From assembly GCF_013408175.1 (NCBI RefSeq), contig NZ_JACBYW010000001.1, positions 744,001-808,000 on the forward strand: a DNA stretch of 64,000 bases. The letters are read 5' to 3'. The notes under the pieces were generated by a model. That model was not told the origin of the DNA. It ran no database searches and worked only from the letters and a program-made list of their open reading frames with translations. The position numbers were made by a program, and so were the translations under genes. The stretch is from Actinopolyspora biskrensis (GTDB taxonomy: Bacteria; Actinomycetota; Actinomycetes; Mycobacteriales; Pseudonocardiaceae). The number at the start of each line of letters is the position of its first letter. Within the stretch, counting starts at the first letter, position 1. Shown piece after piece: positions 49,525 through 58,239 of this stretch.

Positions 49525-49802
49525 CGGTCGGTCGCGGGCCGCCGGCAGCGCCCGTGCCCGTCGCCTCGGTTCACGCGGGTGCTGTGGCGGCGGCGATTCC
49601 TTCGGCGGGGCGTCTCGGCAGGGGGCCTGAATCCCGCGTGAACGTCATCGCGCGAACGGATGACCGTCAGTGGGCGGGGGCGTCAAATGGGGGTCGGCTC
49701 TGTTGCTCCGGAGCGGTCAGCGGGTCCACTGTGTGCGGCGAGACCGATCGAGGCGATACCCGGCACAGCGGGTATGAGACGGGGAAGAAGGGGGCGCTGG
49801 AC

Positions 49803-50498
49803 GTGCCGCTGCGTTCGTACGGGGTCGTGACGGCTCGAGTGGTGGACACCCGCCGCGAGGGCGGTTCCGATGACACGCCGCACTACCAGATTCACCTCGC
49901 CGACGACGAGGGGACGCACTACCGCGCCGCCGTCAACGTCAAGTCCGCGCAGCCTCCGTGGGAGCTGCTGTACCTCGCCGTCGAGGACTTTCGGCATTCG
50001 CTGATCGAGCAGCTGCCGGCAGCGGGTTCGGGGTGGAACGCCCTGCCGTCGGAGCAGGGCGGTGCGAGTCTGGACTACATCCGTGCCGACCTGGTGGAGC
50101 GTTCGCGGATGCGTCCCGTGCCCCCCGACGTCGAGGGGGCCAACAACGATCTGGCCGACTTCCTGGACCGCTACGTGCGCCGGGCGCAGCAGGACCCCTC
50201 GGCGTGCGCCTACGTGTTCGGTGAGCCGTGGGGGCCCGAGGAGGAGCCGGACAAGGTGTTCGGATTCGAGCCGGGCAACGGTGTGCACAGCGTGCACATG
50301 AACCAGGGCAACAGCGAGGAGTACCGCGAGGACGACGGCGTGTGGCAGGACGGCGGACTGCTGCTGCACTTCGCCGAGGAGGACCGCTGGGTGGCCGTCT
50401 TCCTCGCGTTCCAGAGCCAGTCGTGGAACACCGACGACCGTACCGGGCACGCCCTCGGGAGCGGAGCGCCGCAGCCGGAGCAGACGTCCGCGGTGTGA
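49803..50498 (+). CDS. DUF2278 (YukJ-like) protein
   Basis: This 231-residue protein starts MPLRSYGVVTARVVDTRREG, the opening typical of DUF2278. HYQIHLADDEGTHYRAAVNVKSAQPPWELLYL and the C-terminal VHSVHMNQGN with WQDGGLLLHFAEEDRWVAVFLAFQSQSW complete the pattern. Members are small soluble proteins of unknown function, sometimes beside toxin-like proteins. The GTG at 49803 is preceded by AGAAGGGGG. No partner is obvious. Confidence 0.85.
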   Translation: MPLRSYGVVTARVVDTRREGGSDDTPHYQIHLADDEGTHYRAAVNVKSAQPPWELLYLAVEDFRHSLIEQLPAAGSGWNALPSEQGGASLDYIRADLVERSRMRPVPPDVEGANNDLADFLDRYVRRAQQDPSACAYVFGEPWGPEEEPDKVFGFEPGNGVHSVHMNQGNSEEYREDDGVWQDGGLLLHFAEEDRWVAVFLAFQSQSWNTDDRTGHALGSGAPQPEQTSAV

Positions 50499-50942
50499 GC
50501 GACGGCGTCGCGTTGGCGGCTCGCGGCGTCTCGGCGGGCTCGGCGATCGCCCGGTTCGCCCCGCCCGGTGCCGATTCGGCGCTGCCCCGGAAGGGGGAGT
50601 TCGGGATCGTCGACCACGAGGGGCTCTTGTTCCCCGATCCGGCCGTCGGCGTCTTCGAGCTGCGCGGCCTGGACAGGCGGGAGGGGGCTCTCCGGCTCGA
50701 CGCTCGTCGCGAGCGGGGCGACCTCCTCGGCGGAACACTGGTCGAGGTCGCCCCACCCACCGCTCCGCCCGGTCGTGGCGGTGCCGGTGCGGCGGCCCCG
50801 TTCCGCGGCGCACGACCAGCGCGCCGCCTCGGGGCGACGGGGCTGCCGCACCTGACGTGCCACCGGCGCATCCGGAGCGGTCGTTGGGCCGGTGGCGCAC
50901 GTCCACCGAGTACCGATCTCCGAGAGCACCTCGCCTGGAGTT
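50499..50942. other. Gap between DUF2278 and marR, nothing assigned
   Basis: A forward frame starting with GTG right at the DUF2278 stop runs through this gap and then antisense to marR. It has no recognised domain, so I do not call it. Confidence 0.35.
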
Positions 50943-51527
50943 CTAGGGGGTACCGGTCTCACCCACGTGGGACACGCCGTGGTCGCCCTGCCGTGCTTGG
51001 ACGTCGCGCAGCAGGGTTCGCAGCAGATCGCCCAGCTGGTGACGTTGCTCGTGGTCCAGCCCCTGGAGCAGCTCGAGCTCACGGCTGAGCACCCTGTCGA
51101 CCGTTCGTTCCACGAGCGCGTGGCCGGTTCGCGTCAGCTCCACCCACATGCAGCGGTCGGGGCCGGGGTCCGGCCAGCGGACCACCAGACCGTCGCGTTC
51201 GGCCTTGGCCACCCGCTGGGAAATGGCCCCCGCGCTGACCAGGGTCAGCTCGGACAGCTGGCGCGTGGTCAGCCGATACGGAGTCGAACTGCGACGAATC
51301 ACGCTCAGCAGGTCCAGGGTCGCGGAGTCGACTCCGGAATCGGACAGCACGCGCCGACGGTCCTCGCCGAACAGCTTGGCCAACCTCCACAGTCGTGTTA
51401 CCACTCCGATCGATTCGACGGGTGTCCCCGGGCGCTCCTGGCTCCATGCCTCGGCTATCTCGTCGGCCGCGTCCGGAGGGGCCTGCTCTGCTCGCGTGCT
51501 TCGGTCGCCGGGGTCGTTCTCCGTCAT
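50943..51527 (-). CDS. MarR family transcriptional regulator
   Basis: This is a 194-residue MarR protein. The winged HTH spans about residues 85-135 (YRLTTRQLSELTLVSAGAISQRVAKAERDGLVVRW), followed by the wing (DPGPDRCMWVELTRTGHALVE) and C-terminal dimerisation helices. A 45-residue acidic/alanine-rich N-terminal extension precedes it. It is divergent from a short-chain dehydrogenase. Two GTTTxAG-type palindromes, one near each gene's 5' side, suggest it controls both itself and the dehydrogenase. The ligand is unknown. Confidence 0.92.
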   Translation of the reverse strand: MTENDPGDRSTRAEQAPPDAADEIAEAWSQERPGTPVESIGVVTRLWRLAKLFGEDRRRVLSDSGVDSATLDLLSVIRRSSTPYRLTTRQLSELTLVSAGAISQRVAKAERDGLVVRWPDPGPDRCMWVELTRTGHALVERTVDRVLSRELELLQGLDHEQRHQLGDLLRTLLRDVQARQGDHGVSHVGETGTP

Positions 51528-51570
51528 CGCCGCGTACCTCCTGCCCTGTCCGAATTCAGGATACTGTGGT

Positions 51571-51584
51571 GTTTGAGCCTAAAC
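51571..51584. promoter_or_regulatory. MarR operator O1 (near marR)
   Basis: GTTTGAGCCTAAAC is a near-perfect inverted repeat 44 bases upstream of marR. It matches the O2 site at 51824 in both arms except one base. Confidence 0.65.
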
Positions 51585-51823
51585 AAAAAGCCCTCTCCGG
51601 GGGGTGTGGTCTGGCGGGGCGAATCCTTCGGCGCTGCGTGGGGAGGTCTGATCTGTGGTGTGTGTGCAGCGCACTCCGGCAGTGTTCGCCCGCTGATCGA
51701 GTCTCGTGGCCCCGCTCCGCGCTCGATGCTCGACTGTTTTGCGGCCGCAGTTCGGTTTTTCCGGGGGAGCACGGCGGCGCGCATCCGGACTTTCTTGCTC
51801 TTCCGAAAGGATTGATCTAACCT

Positions 51824-51837
51824 GTTTAGGTCTAAAC
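51824..51837. promoter_or_regulatory. MarR operator O2 (before the SDR gene)
   Basis: GTTTAGGTCTAAAC is a perfect palindrome 23 bases upstream of the dehydrogenase start. The repeat in both intergenic flanks points to one regulator, most simply the adjacent MarR protein. Confidence 0.7.
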
Positions 51838-51859
51838 ATCAAGCGGAGGGAAGTGCTCC

Positions 51860-52585
51860 GTGAACAGGACAGTGCTCGTGACCGGCGGGTGTACCGGTTT
51901 CGGCCATGCCATCGCCGCCAGGTTCGCCAAGGGCTCGGACCACGTGTACATCACGGGGCGGCGCACGCACGTGCTCGAGGGGGCCGTTCGCGCACTCGGG
52001 GACAACGTGCACGCCCTGTCCTGCGACGGGACCGATCCGGAAGCGGTCGAACGTGCCGTGGCGAGCATCGACGGCCCGCTGGACGTGCTGGTCAACAACG
52101 CCGGGGGCAACACCGACTTCGGCATGCCCGCCGACGGTGGTCTCGAAGGCAGCCTGCGGCGCTGGCGGGCCAACATCGACGCGAACCTCATCTCCGCGGC
52201 CCTGATGACGGAAGTGTGCGACGCCAAGCTCAACACCGGCGGAACTTTGGTCCACATCGGATCGATCGGCGCCGATCAGGGGGGCGGTTCCTACGGAGCC
52301 GCGAAGGTGGCGCTGGCTTCCTACAACGTCGGTTTGGCCGAGCAGTTCGGTCCCCGCGACATCACGTCGAACGTGGTGGCCCCCGGCTACTTCCCCGACA
52401 CCGAGTTCTTCGGTTCCGGGCTCCCGCGGGACGCCCACGACGACCTGGTGTCGCTGACCGCGCTGGAGCGGCACGGGGATCCCGCCGAGATCGCCGAGGC
52501 CGTGGCCTTCCTCGCGTCTCCCGGCGCGCGCTTCATCACCGGTCAGGTGATCAACGTCAACGGGGGCGCGTCCACCATCCGCTAG
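51860..52585 (+). CDS. Short-chain dehydrogenase/reductase
   Basis: This 241-residue classical SDR has LVTGGCTGFGHAIAARF for the nucleotide-binding TGxxxGxG, and an Arg after beta-2 (YITGRRTHV) that favours NADP(H). NNAG follows. The catalytic Ser and YxxxK are in HIGSIGADQGGGSYGAAKVAL, and the C-terminus (FITGQVINVNGGAS) is typical. Length is normal. The GTG at 51860 has GGAGGGAAG upstream. It is probably induced when the divergent MarR repressor releases operators O1 and O2. The substrate is unknown, perhaps a quinone or oxylipin-like electrophile. Confidence 0.92.
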   Translation: MNRTVLVTGGCTGFGHAIAARFAKGSDHVYITGRRTHVLEGAVRALGDNVHALSCDGTDPEAVERAVASIDGPLDVLVNNAGGNTDFGMPADGGLEGSLRRWRANIDANLISAALMTEVCDAKLNTGGTLVHIGSIGADQGGGSYGAAKVALASYNVGLAEQFGPRDITSNVVAPGYFPDTEFFGSGLPRDAHDDLVSLTALERHGDPAEIAEAVAFLASPGARFITGQVINVNGGASTIR

Positions 52586-52828
52586 TTGTCGCGGAGCGGG
52601 GCGTTCACGGTGCTGACCGACGTGGGATCCGGTTGCGCCGCGGCCGGGGCGGTTGAGTAGCGCGCGGGGCGTGTCGAGTCCGGAGAGTTCCAAGGTGGGG
52701 GCTGTCGGTCACGCCGTCAGCCCCCTGAACCGCTAGGTTCTTCGTTCGCGTCCCGACCGCTTTCCCCGGTCGGGTCCGCTGCGCGCATCGTCGGGTGCTG
52801 ACCGCGGTGACGAGACGTCGTCTGTTCG

Positions 52829-54006
52829 TTGCTCTCCTCATCTCGGAGTCCTCTGATACCTCTTGCGCTGTCCCTGCTCGCCGTGTCGGTCTTCGCCACG
52901 GGCACCTCGGAGTTCGTGCTCGCCGGCCTGTTGCCGGACATCGCCTCGGGCCTGGGCGTCTCGGCCGGCACGGCCGGGCTCGCGGCCTCGGCGTTCGCGG
53001 TCGGGATGATCCTCGGCGCTCCGCTGATGGCCGGGATCACCCGGCGCTGGTCCGCTCGGAGCAGCCTGCTCGGGTTCGTGCTGGTGTTCGCGGCGGCCCA
53101 CGTCGTGGGTGCGCTGACCTCGAGCTTCCCGGTGCTGCTGGGCACCCGCGTGGTCGCGGCTGTGGCGAATGCTGGCTTCCTGGCCGTGGCCCTGGCGACG
53201 GCGTCCGCTCTCATGGCACCCGACCGGGAGGGGACGCGCTCTGGCGGTGCTGCTGTCGGGCACGACGGTGGCCGTCATCGCCGGGGTTCCCGGTGGGGCG
53301 GTGCTGGGCACCGTGCTGGGCTGGCGAGCCGTCTTCTGGGCGATCGTCCTGCTGCGCCCGCCCGCGGCCCTCGGTGTCGTGCGGGGGGTTCCGGCCCGAG
53401 CCTGCGCACCGAGATCGTCCAACTCGCCCGGCCCCGGTTGGTGCTGGTCATGGTGTTGGCTGGGCTGGTCAACGCCGCCACTTTCGGCAGTTTCACCTTC
53501 CTGACCCCGATCGTCACAGGTACCGCCGGGCTGGCAGAGCTCTGGGTTCCGGTCGTGCTGGTGCTCTTCGGGATCGGGTCCTCGCTGGGAGTCAGGGTCG
53601 CGGGGCGCCTGCCGGACCGGCGTCCCGGCCAACTCGTCGCGACCGGGGGGCGCTGGTGCTGCTCGGCTGGATCGTGCTGGCCGCCCTGGCCGCTCATCCG
53701 GTCGCGCTGCTGGTTCTGGTGCTCGTTCAGGGGCTGCTCTCCTTCGCGCTGGGCAGCACCCTGATCGCCAGGGTGGTTCACGAGGCGTCCGGCGCTCCCA
53801 CCATGGGCGGCTCGTATGCGACCGCGGCCCTCAACCTCGGTGCGGCCGGAGGCCCCGTGCTCGGGACGGCCCCCCTCGAAACCGGTCTCGGTCAGCTCGG
53901 CCCGGTCTGGGCCAGCAGCCTGCTGGTCGCTATCGCGTTGAGCATCGCCCTACCGTTCCTACGGATCATCGCGCCCCGTGCCGGCGGGAAGCCCGCGGCC
54001 CGGTGA
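52829..54006 (+). pseudogene. Frameshifted Cmx/CmrA-type MFS drug exporter
   Basis: The translation follows a Cmx/CmrA chloramphenicol-efflux-like MFS protein of about 390 residues, but the pieces lie in different frames. PLALSLLAVSVFATGTSEFVLAGLLPDIA through VANAGFLAVALATASALMAPDREG is in one frame. ALAVLLSGTTVAVIAGVPGGAVLG is in a second. RPRLVLVMVLAGLVNAATFGSFTFLTP returns to the first. LVLLGWIVLAALAAHPVALLVLVLVQG to the end is in a third. At least three indels are needed, near 53230, 53385 and 53645. It is most likely a recent pseudogene, since the amino-acid sequence is otherwise well preserved. Sequencing error is the alternative. The start codon is unclear. Confidence 0.8.
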
Positions 54007-54748
54007 CCCGGGCCGGCGCTCCGCTGGACGTCGAGGGGCGGCGACGCCTCCTCGGACGGTGCCGCAACCCGCCCGGGCGTCCACGTAGCCGGCGGTCAGC
54101 CACCGGCAACGCGCCGTTGGACTAGCGTCACCAACGTCCGGGCCTCCTGCGGCGAGCGCGGCCACCGTGGCACGAACCAGTCGCGGCCCTGCTGCCGCGC
54201 CGTTTCACGCTTCGCGTGAGCAGCGTGCTCGTCGTCCGATGGGGTTCCCGGGGCGGGGTTTTCCGCGAGTTCCCCGTTCGTCCGGCCACCGGACAGGCGT
54301 CAGCTTCCGGTGCCGCCGACTCCGCCCGGCGGTTGGGAGGGGAGCGGCGGACGGGAGGGGCGGGGAAGCGGGCGTGCGGCGCCGGGTTCTCGCGCGGCCG
54401 AGCTGTCCGTCGGGAACGGACCTCCGGGGTGGTTCGCGCAGCGGGCGCACTCGTCGGTGTCCGCGAGCAACGTCCTCCGAGACGTTCACGCGGCCGGGTC
54501 CGGGAGACCCGGTGGAGTCGGCTCGGTCCCGGTCGCGCGAGACACGTCGAGCGCACCACACGGGACACGGGCGCGTGCGCGCGCACCACCGCTCGTTGAT
54601 CATGCGGGGAGATCGCTGGTGTGGAAGAGTGCTCTTCGGGGTAGCAGGGGGGGCGGTGAGTGGATCACGGTGTCGGGGCCGAGCTGACCGGGGGTGCGCT
54701 CCACTCGTCCGGCGCAGTCCTGAGCGGAGCTGAGCGAGGAGAGGCCAC
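54007..54748. other. Gene-free region upstream of the complex I operon
   Basis: This 742-base stretch has no frame with a recognised domain on either strand. It must contain the promoter of the nuoA operon, but I could not assign boxes in this very GC-rich sequence. Confidence 0.4.
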
Positions 54749-55102
54749 ATGGGCAGCGGATTCGGCGCGGTGCTGGTCCTGCTCGGGGTGGGGCTCGTGC
54801 TGGCCGGTGCCGGTTACGGGGCGGCGCGGCTGCTGGCTGTCGCGTCTCCAGCCGGTCCCGTCGGCCCGTTCCTGTCCGGCCACGAGCCCGCCGAGCACGC
54901 CGTGTCCCGGTTCCACGTGCGCTGGTACGCGCTGACGCTGATCTATCTGGCCTTCGAGATGGAGATGCTGTTCATGTACCCGTGGACGCTGGTCGTGGCT
55001 GCGGAGGGGGCGAGCGCGGTCGTCGAGATGTTCGTGTTCCTCGGGATCCTGCTCGCCGGCGTGGTGTACGCGTGGCGGGAGGGGGCGCTGCGATGGAGCT
55101 GA
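54749..55102 (+). CDS. nuoA: NADH-quinone oxidoreductase subunit A-like
   Basis: This 117-residue membrane protein has three helices. YxSG-type segment PFLSGHEPAEHAVSRFHVRWYALTLIYLAFEMEMLFMYPW matches NuoA, including the conserved FE(x)E-type acidic residues in helix 2 (DVE/FEMEM position). VEMFVFLGILLAGVVYAWREGALRW ends it. The ATG at 54749 follows GAGGAGAGG. It overlaps the next gene by 10 bases. It opens an eight-gene operon lacking the nuoC, E, F, G and I genes. Confidence 0.9.
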   Translation: MGSGFGAVLVLLGVGLVLAGAGYGAARLLAVASPAGPVGPFLSGHEPAEHAVSRFHVRWYALTLIYLAFEMEMLFMYPWTLVVAAEGASAVVEMFVFLGILLAGVVYAWREGALRWS

Positions 55103-56433
55103 CCCGCGCTCTGCTGCGGTTCGCCGCCGGGCGGCCACACGTGCTGCTGCTGGAGTTCCCCGGCGGCACCGCGGCTCGGCTGGCTGTGGAGGCCGAGCTG
55201 CGCCGCCGTGGTTGGCCGGCCGCGGCGAGTCCCGCCGAGACCGACGTGCTGGTCCTGACCGGCCCCGTCGGTGCGTGGCCGGAACCCCTGCTGGACCGGC
55301 TGTGGCGGCAGGTGCCCGAACCGCGGGTCCTCGTGCGCGCGGAGAGCTCCGCGGCGGTCCCGCGGGTGCTCGAGCGGGCACGTCGCAGGCTGGCGACCGG
55401 GGGAGAGGCGCGGGAGTCCTCCGCTGGTGCGGGCGGGCACGGCGCCACCGCCGAGGGGCAGCCCGGTTCCGGACGGGACGACGGTTCCGGCCACGGTGAC
55501 GGGAGCCGTGCGGGCTCGGGCCCTGCCGGTGACGAGGATGCGCGCGGCCACGGCGGTGCGGACGAGCAGGGCGGTGGGCAGGACCACGGGCACCACCACG
55601 GCGGCGGGCACGGGCACCACCACGGCGGCGGCGCGGAGCTGCCCGGCGGGCTGGCGATGGCCGACCGCGGACCGGACCGCGACGGTCTCCGGCTCGACCA
55701 GCTGCACGTGCCGCTCGGTCCGCTGCTGCCGGACTGGCCGCCGGGACTGGTGGTGCACACGACGTTGCAGGGCGATGTCGTCCAGCGGGCCCGGGTGGAG
55801 GTGCTCCGCGCGGACGGCGGCCACGAGGACTTCTGGAGCGAGCCCCGGCGTCGCGCCGCGGCCGGGCAGGAGGTGAGTCGTGGTGCGCAGGCGCGGCGCC
55901 GCGTCGCCGCGTACCTGGACGGCCTCGCCGGGTTCCTGCGGGTGGCGGGGTGGTCCGATCCCGCCTTCGGGGCCGGGGCGCTGCGCGACGAGGTGCTCGC
56001 CGGAGCGCGCGTCGACCGGGTGCGGCCCCGGCTGCGGCGGCTGGCCCGGCGACTGCGTCGAGCGTGGACGCTGCGCCGGCTCACCGACGGGATCGGCGTG
56101 CTGCCTCCGGACCGGGCCGAGGACGCGGGGTTCGGAGGTCCCGTGCTCCACGCGAGCCGTCGCGGTGGTGATGTCACCGCGCGCTGGCGGGCGTGGCTGT
56201 CCGCGGTCGAGCGAGCCCTGCCGGACCTCGAGGACACCGGCGCGCTGTCCGTCGAGGAGGCGCTGTCGCGGTCTCCCCGGAGCGGGGCCGCGCACCCGGC
56301 GCCTGTCCCGGCCGTGCTGCCCGAGTTGCTGGAGGGCTGCGAGCTCGCCACCGCGCGACTGATCGTGGCCAGCCTCGGTCCGGAGCACGCGACGCCGGAC
56401 AGCCGGTCGATCACGGAGGCGAGCGGTGGCTGA
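55093..56433 (+). CDS. Degenerate NuoB/NuoD-like fusion without Fe-S cysteines
   Basis: This 446-residue protein sits where nuoB-nuoG should be. Residues 12-100 follow the NuoB fold: TDVLVLTGPVGAWPEPLLDRLWRQVPEPRVLVRAESSAAV aligns with the NuoB segment around the MPEP...GVCASSG loop, but the cysteines that bind cluster N2 are absent. Residues about 103-186 are a low-complexity Gly/His/Asp linker (DHGHHHGGGHGHHHGGG). The C-terminal half (LRLDQLHVPLGPLLPDWPPGLVV and long helical segments) faintly resembles NuoC/NuoD. Only one Cys is present, near the C-terminus. It may be a structural cap for the membrane arm. ATG 55093 overlaps the nuoA stop. Confidence 0.7.
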   Translation: MELTRALLRFAAGRPHVLLLEFPGGTAARLAVEAELRRRGWPAAASPAETDVLVLTGPVGAWPEPLLDRLWRQVPEPRVLVRAESSAAVPRVLERARRRLATGGEARESSAGAGGHGATAEGQPGSGRDDGSGHGDGSRAGSGPAGDEDARGHGGADEQGGGQDHGHHHGGGHGHHHGGGAELPGGLAMADRGPDRDGLRLDQLHVPLGPLLPDWPPGLVVHTTLQGDVVQRARVEVLRADGGHEDFWSEPRRRAAAGQEVSRGAQARRRVAAYLDGLAGFLRVAGWSDPAFGAGALRDEVLAGARVDRVRPRLRRLARRLRRAWTLRRLTDGIGVLPPDRAEDAGFGGPVLHASRRGGDVTARWRAWLSAVERALPDLEDTGALSVEEALSRSPRSGAAHPAPVPAVLPELLEGCELATARLIVASLGPEHATPDSRSITEASGG

Positions 56434-57355
56434 GGCTCCACTCTGGTCGGTGCTGGTGCTGCCCGCGGTGCTGGCGGTGGTCACCGCGGGGGCGAGTGCG
56501 TTCGACGCCGTGCTGGAGGCGCGGGCGGCCGGCGCGGCGGGCTCCCGCGCGCGGGCGGTCGCCTGGCCGCTGCGCGAGGCGGCTCGACTGCTGGTGGGGC
56601 AGCGCCGCGTGACCACGGCTGCCGACGGGCTGCTGTGGCGGGTCGGCGTGCTGACCGTTCCGCTGGCGGCGCTGCTGGCGGCCCTGGTGCTGCCGCTGGG
56701 CGGGGTCGCCGTGGCCGATCCCGGTGTCGGTGTCGTGTGGTTCAACGCGATGGAGATCCTGTCCTGGGCGGCGGTGTGGCTGGCCGGCTGGGGACCGAAC
56801 TCGGCGCTGTCGCTGGTCGGCGGCTACCGGTTCGTCGCCCAGGGGCTGGCGTACGAGCTGCCGCACATGTTCGCCCTGATCACGGCGGCCACGGCCGCGG
56901 GCACGCTGCGGGTCGGCGGCATCGTCGAGGCGCAGTCGCACCTGTGGTTCGCCGCGTGGATGCCGGTGGCGTTCCTCGTCTACCTGCTCAGCGCCGTGGC
57001 CATGGCGTTCCGGAGGCCGTTCGACGCCCCGCTCGGGCGCGACCTGGCCGGTGGTGCGGCCGGGGAGCTGTCCGGTGTGGACCGCTTGGTGCTGCTGGGC
57101 GGGCGCTGGTTGCTGCTCGTGGTCGCGGTCGCCATGTCGGTGCCGCTGTTCCTGGGGGGCGGTCAGGGGCCGCTGCTGCCGTCGTGGTTGTGGACGCTGG
57201 TCAAGACGGCGGTCGTGCTGGCGGCGGTGGTGTGGCTGTCCCGGCGGTTCCCGACGGTGCGCATGGAGCGGTTCGCGGAGTTCGCCTGGGTGGTGCTGCT
57301 GCCGCTGACCGTGCTGCAGGCGCTGGTCGTCTCGGTGGTGGTGCTGGCGTGGTGA
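56426..57355 (+). CDS. nuoH: NADH-quinone oxidoreductase subunit H-like
   Basis: This is a 309-residue polytopic protein with about eight helices. GGYRFVAQGLAYELPHMFALI and AMAFRRPFDAPLGRDLAGGAAGELSG correspond to NuoH segments around the quinone-binding loop, but several glutamates of the canonical [21 protein letters not shown] motif are missing or replaced. That suggests the quinone site is altered. The GTG at 56426 overlaps the upstream stop by 8 bases. Confidence 0.85.
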   Translation: MAEAPLWSVLVLPAVLAVVTAGASAFDAVLEARAAGAAGSRARAVAWPLREAARLLVGQRRVTTAADGLLWRVGVLTVPLAALLAALVLPLGGVAVADPGVGVVWFNAMEILSWAAVWLAGWGPNSALSLVGGYRFVAQGLAYELPHMFALITAATAAGTLRVGGIVEAQSHLWFAAWMPVAFLVYLLSAVAMAFRRPFDAPLGRDLAGGAAGELSGVDRLVLLGGRWLLLVVAVAMSVPLFLGGGQGPLLPSWLWTLVKTAVVLAAVVWLSRRFPTVRMERFAEFAWVVLLPLTVLQALVVSVVVLAW

Positions 57356-57368
57356 GGAGGTGGTTCGC

Positions 57369-57932
57369 GTGCTGAGCGCGGTGCTGGCCTGGGTCTTCGG
57401 TGTGCTCGCCCTGGTCTCGGGTGCTCTGGTGTTCCGGTTGGACTCGATGGCGCGGGTGACGTTCGCGCTGCTGGCCTCGTTCCTGTTCGTCGCCGGTGAG
57501 GTGCTGCTGCTCGGCCTGGGCTACCTCGGCGCGGTCATCATCCTCATGATGGTCATGGAGATGGTGATCATGGCGGTGTTCATGATCATGTACATGATGA
57601 ACCCCGCCGGGCTGATGCCGATGGCGATGTTTCACAACACCCGCGGGGCGGCGGGGATCGCCGGGGGCGTCTTCGTCGCGTCGGCCCTCGGGATCCTGCT
57701 CGTCGACTGGCCGCGGCGCGCCGGGAGGCCTCCGGCGGATCCCACGCGCGCGCTGGGCGAGGCCCTCATGGGTGGTCAGATGCTGACGATGATGACGCTC
57801 GGCCTCGCGCTGTTCGCCACGATCGTGGCCACGGTCGTGCTCGCCACGCACCGCGGCCGCTACGACCGGTTCGGCGACGACCTGCGCGCGGACCGCCCCG
57901 CGGACCCGGTTCCCGGCGGGGTGGACGGATGA
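57369..57932 (+). CDS. nuoJ: NADH-quinone oxidoreductase subunit J-like
   Basis: This 187-residue membrane protein has five helices, with the NuoJ pattern VTFALLASFLFVAGEVLLLGLGYLGAVIILMMVMEMVIMAVFMIM (helix 3 with the pi-bulge region). The GTG at 57369 is chosen for GAGGAGG eight bases upstream. Its stop overlaps the nuoK ATG (ATGA). Confidence 0.9.
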   Translation: MLSAVLAWVFGVLALVSGALVFRLDSMARVTFALLASFLFVAGEVLLLGLGYLGAVIILMMVMEMVIMAVFMIMYMMNPAGLMPMAMFHNTRGAAGIAGGVFVASALGILLVDWPRRAGRPPADPTRALGEALMGGQMLTMMTLGLALFATIVATVVLATHRGRYDRFGDDLRADRPADPVPGGVDG

Positions 57933-58234
57933 GCCTGGAGCTGTTCCTCGTGCTCGGCGCCGGGTTGTTCTCCATCGGCCTGTTCGGAGCGCTGACCCAG
58001 CAGTCGGTGGTGATGCTGATGATGGGCCTGGAGCTGATGATCAACGGGATCGTCGTCGCCGCGGCCGCGTTCTGGTACCACGTCGCTCCGTCCGCTGCGG
58101 ACGGTCAGGTCCTCGTCGTCGTGGTGATCGCGGCGATGGCGGTGGAGATGGCGGTGGGTTTCGCCGTGGTCACGGCGATCTTCCGGGCGCGGGACGTGGA
58201 CATGACCGACATGGCCGCCGATCTCAGGGGGTAG
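57929..58234 (+). CDS. nuoK: NADH-quinone oxidoreductase subunit K-like
   Basis: This 101-residue protein has three helices. SVVMLMMGLELMINGIVVAAAAFW holds the first conserved membrane glutamate and VVIAAMAVEMAVGFAVVTAIF the second. Both carboxylates needed for proton transfer in NuoK/MrpC are retained. Length is typical. Confidence 0.95.
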   Translation: MSLELFLVLGAGLFSIGLFGALTQQSVVMLMMGLELMINGIVVAAAAFWYHVAPSAADGQVLVVVVIAAMAVEMAVGFAVVTAIFRARDVDMTDMAADLRG

Positions 58235-58239
58235 TGGTG

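Noticed and set aside
50495-51088. Forward frame starting at the DUF2278 stop and running over marR
   Set aside because: It is largely antisense to a clear MarR gene and becomes Arg/Gly/Ala-rich, as expected for a shadow frame.
55588-55633. Short direct repeats of GGGCACCACCACGGC as a CRISPR or mobile repeat
   Set aside because: The repeats are in-frame codons for the His/Gly linker of the NuoB/D-like protein, with no spacers.
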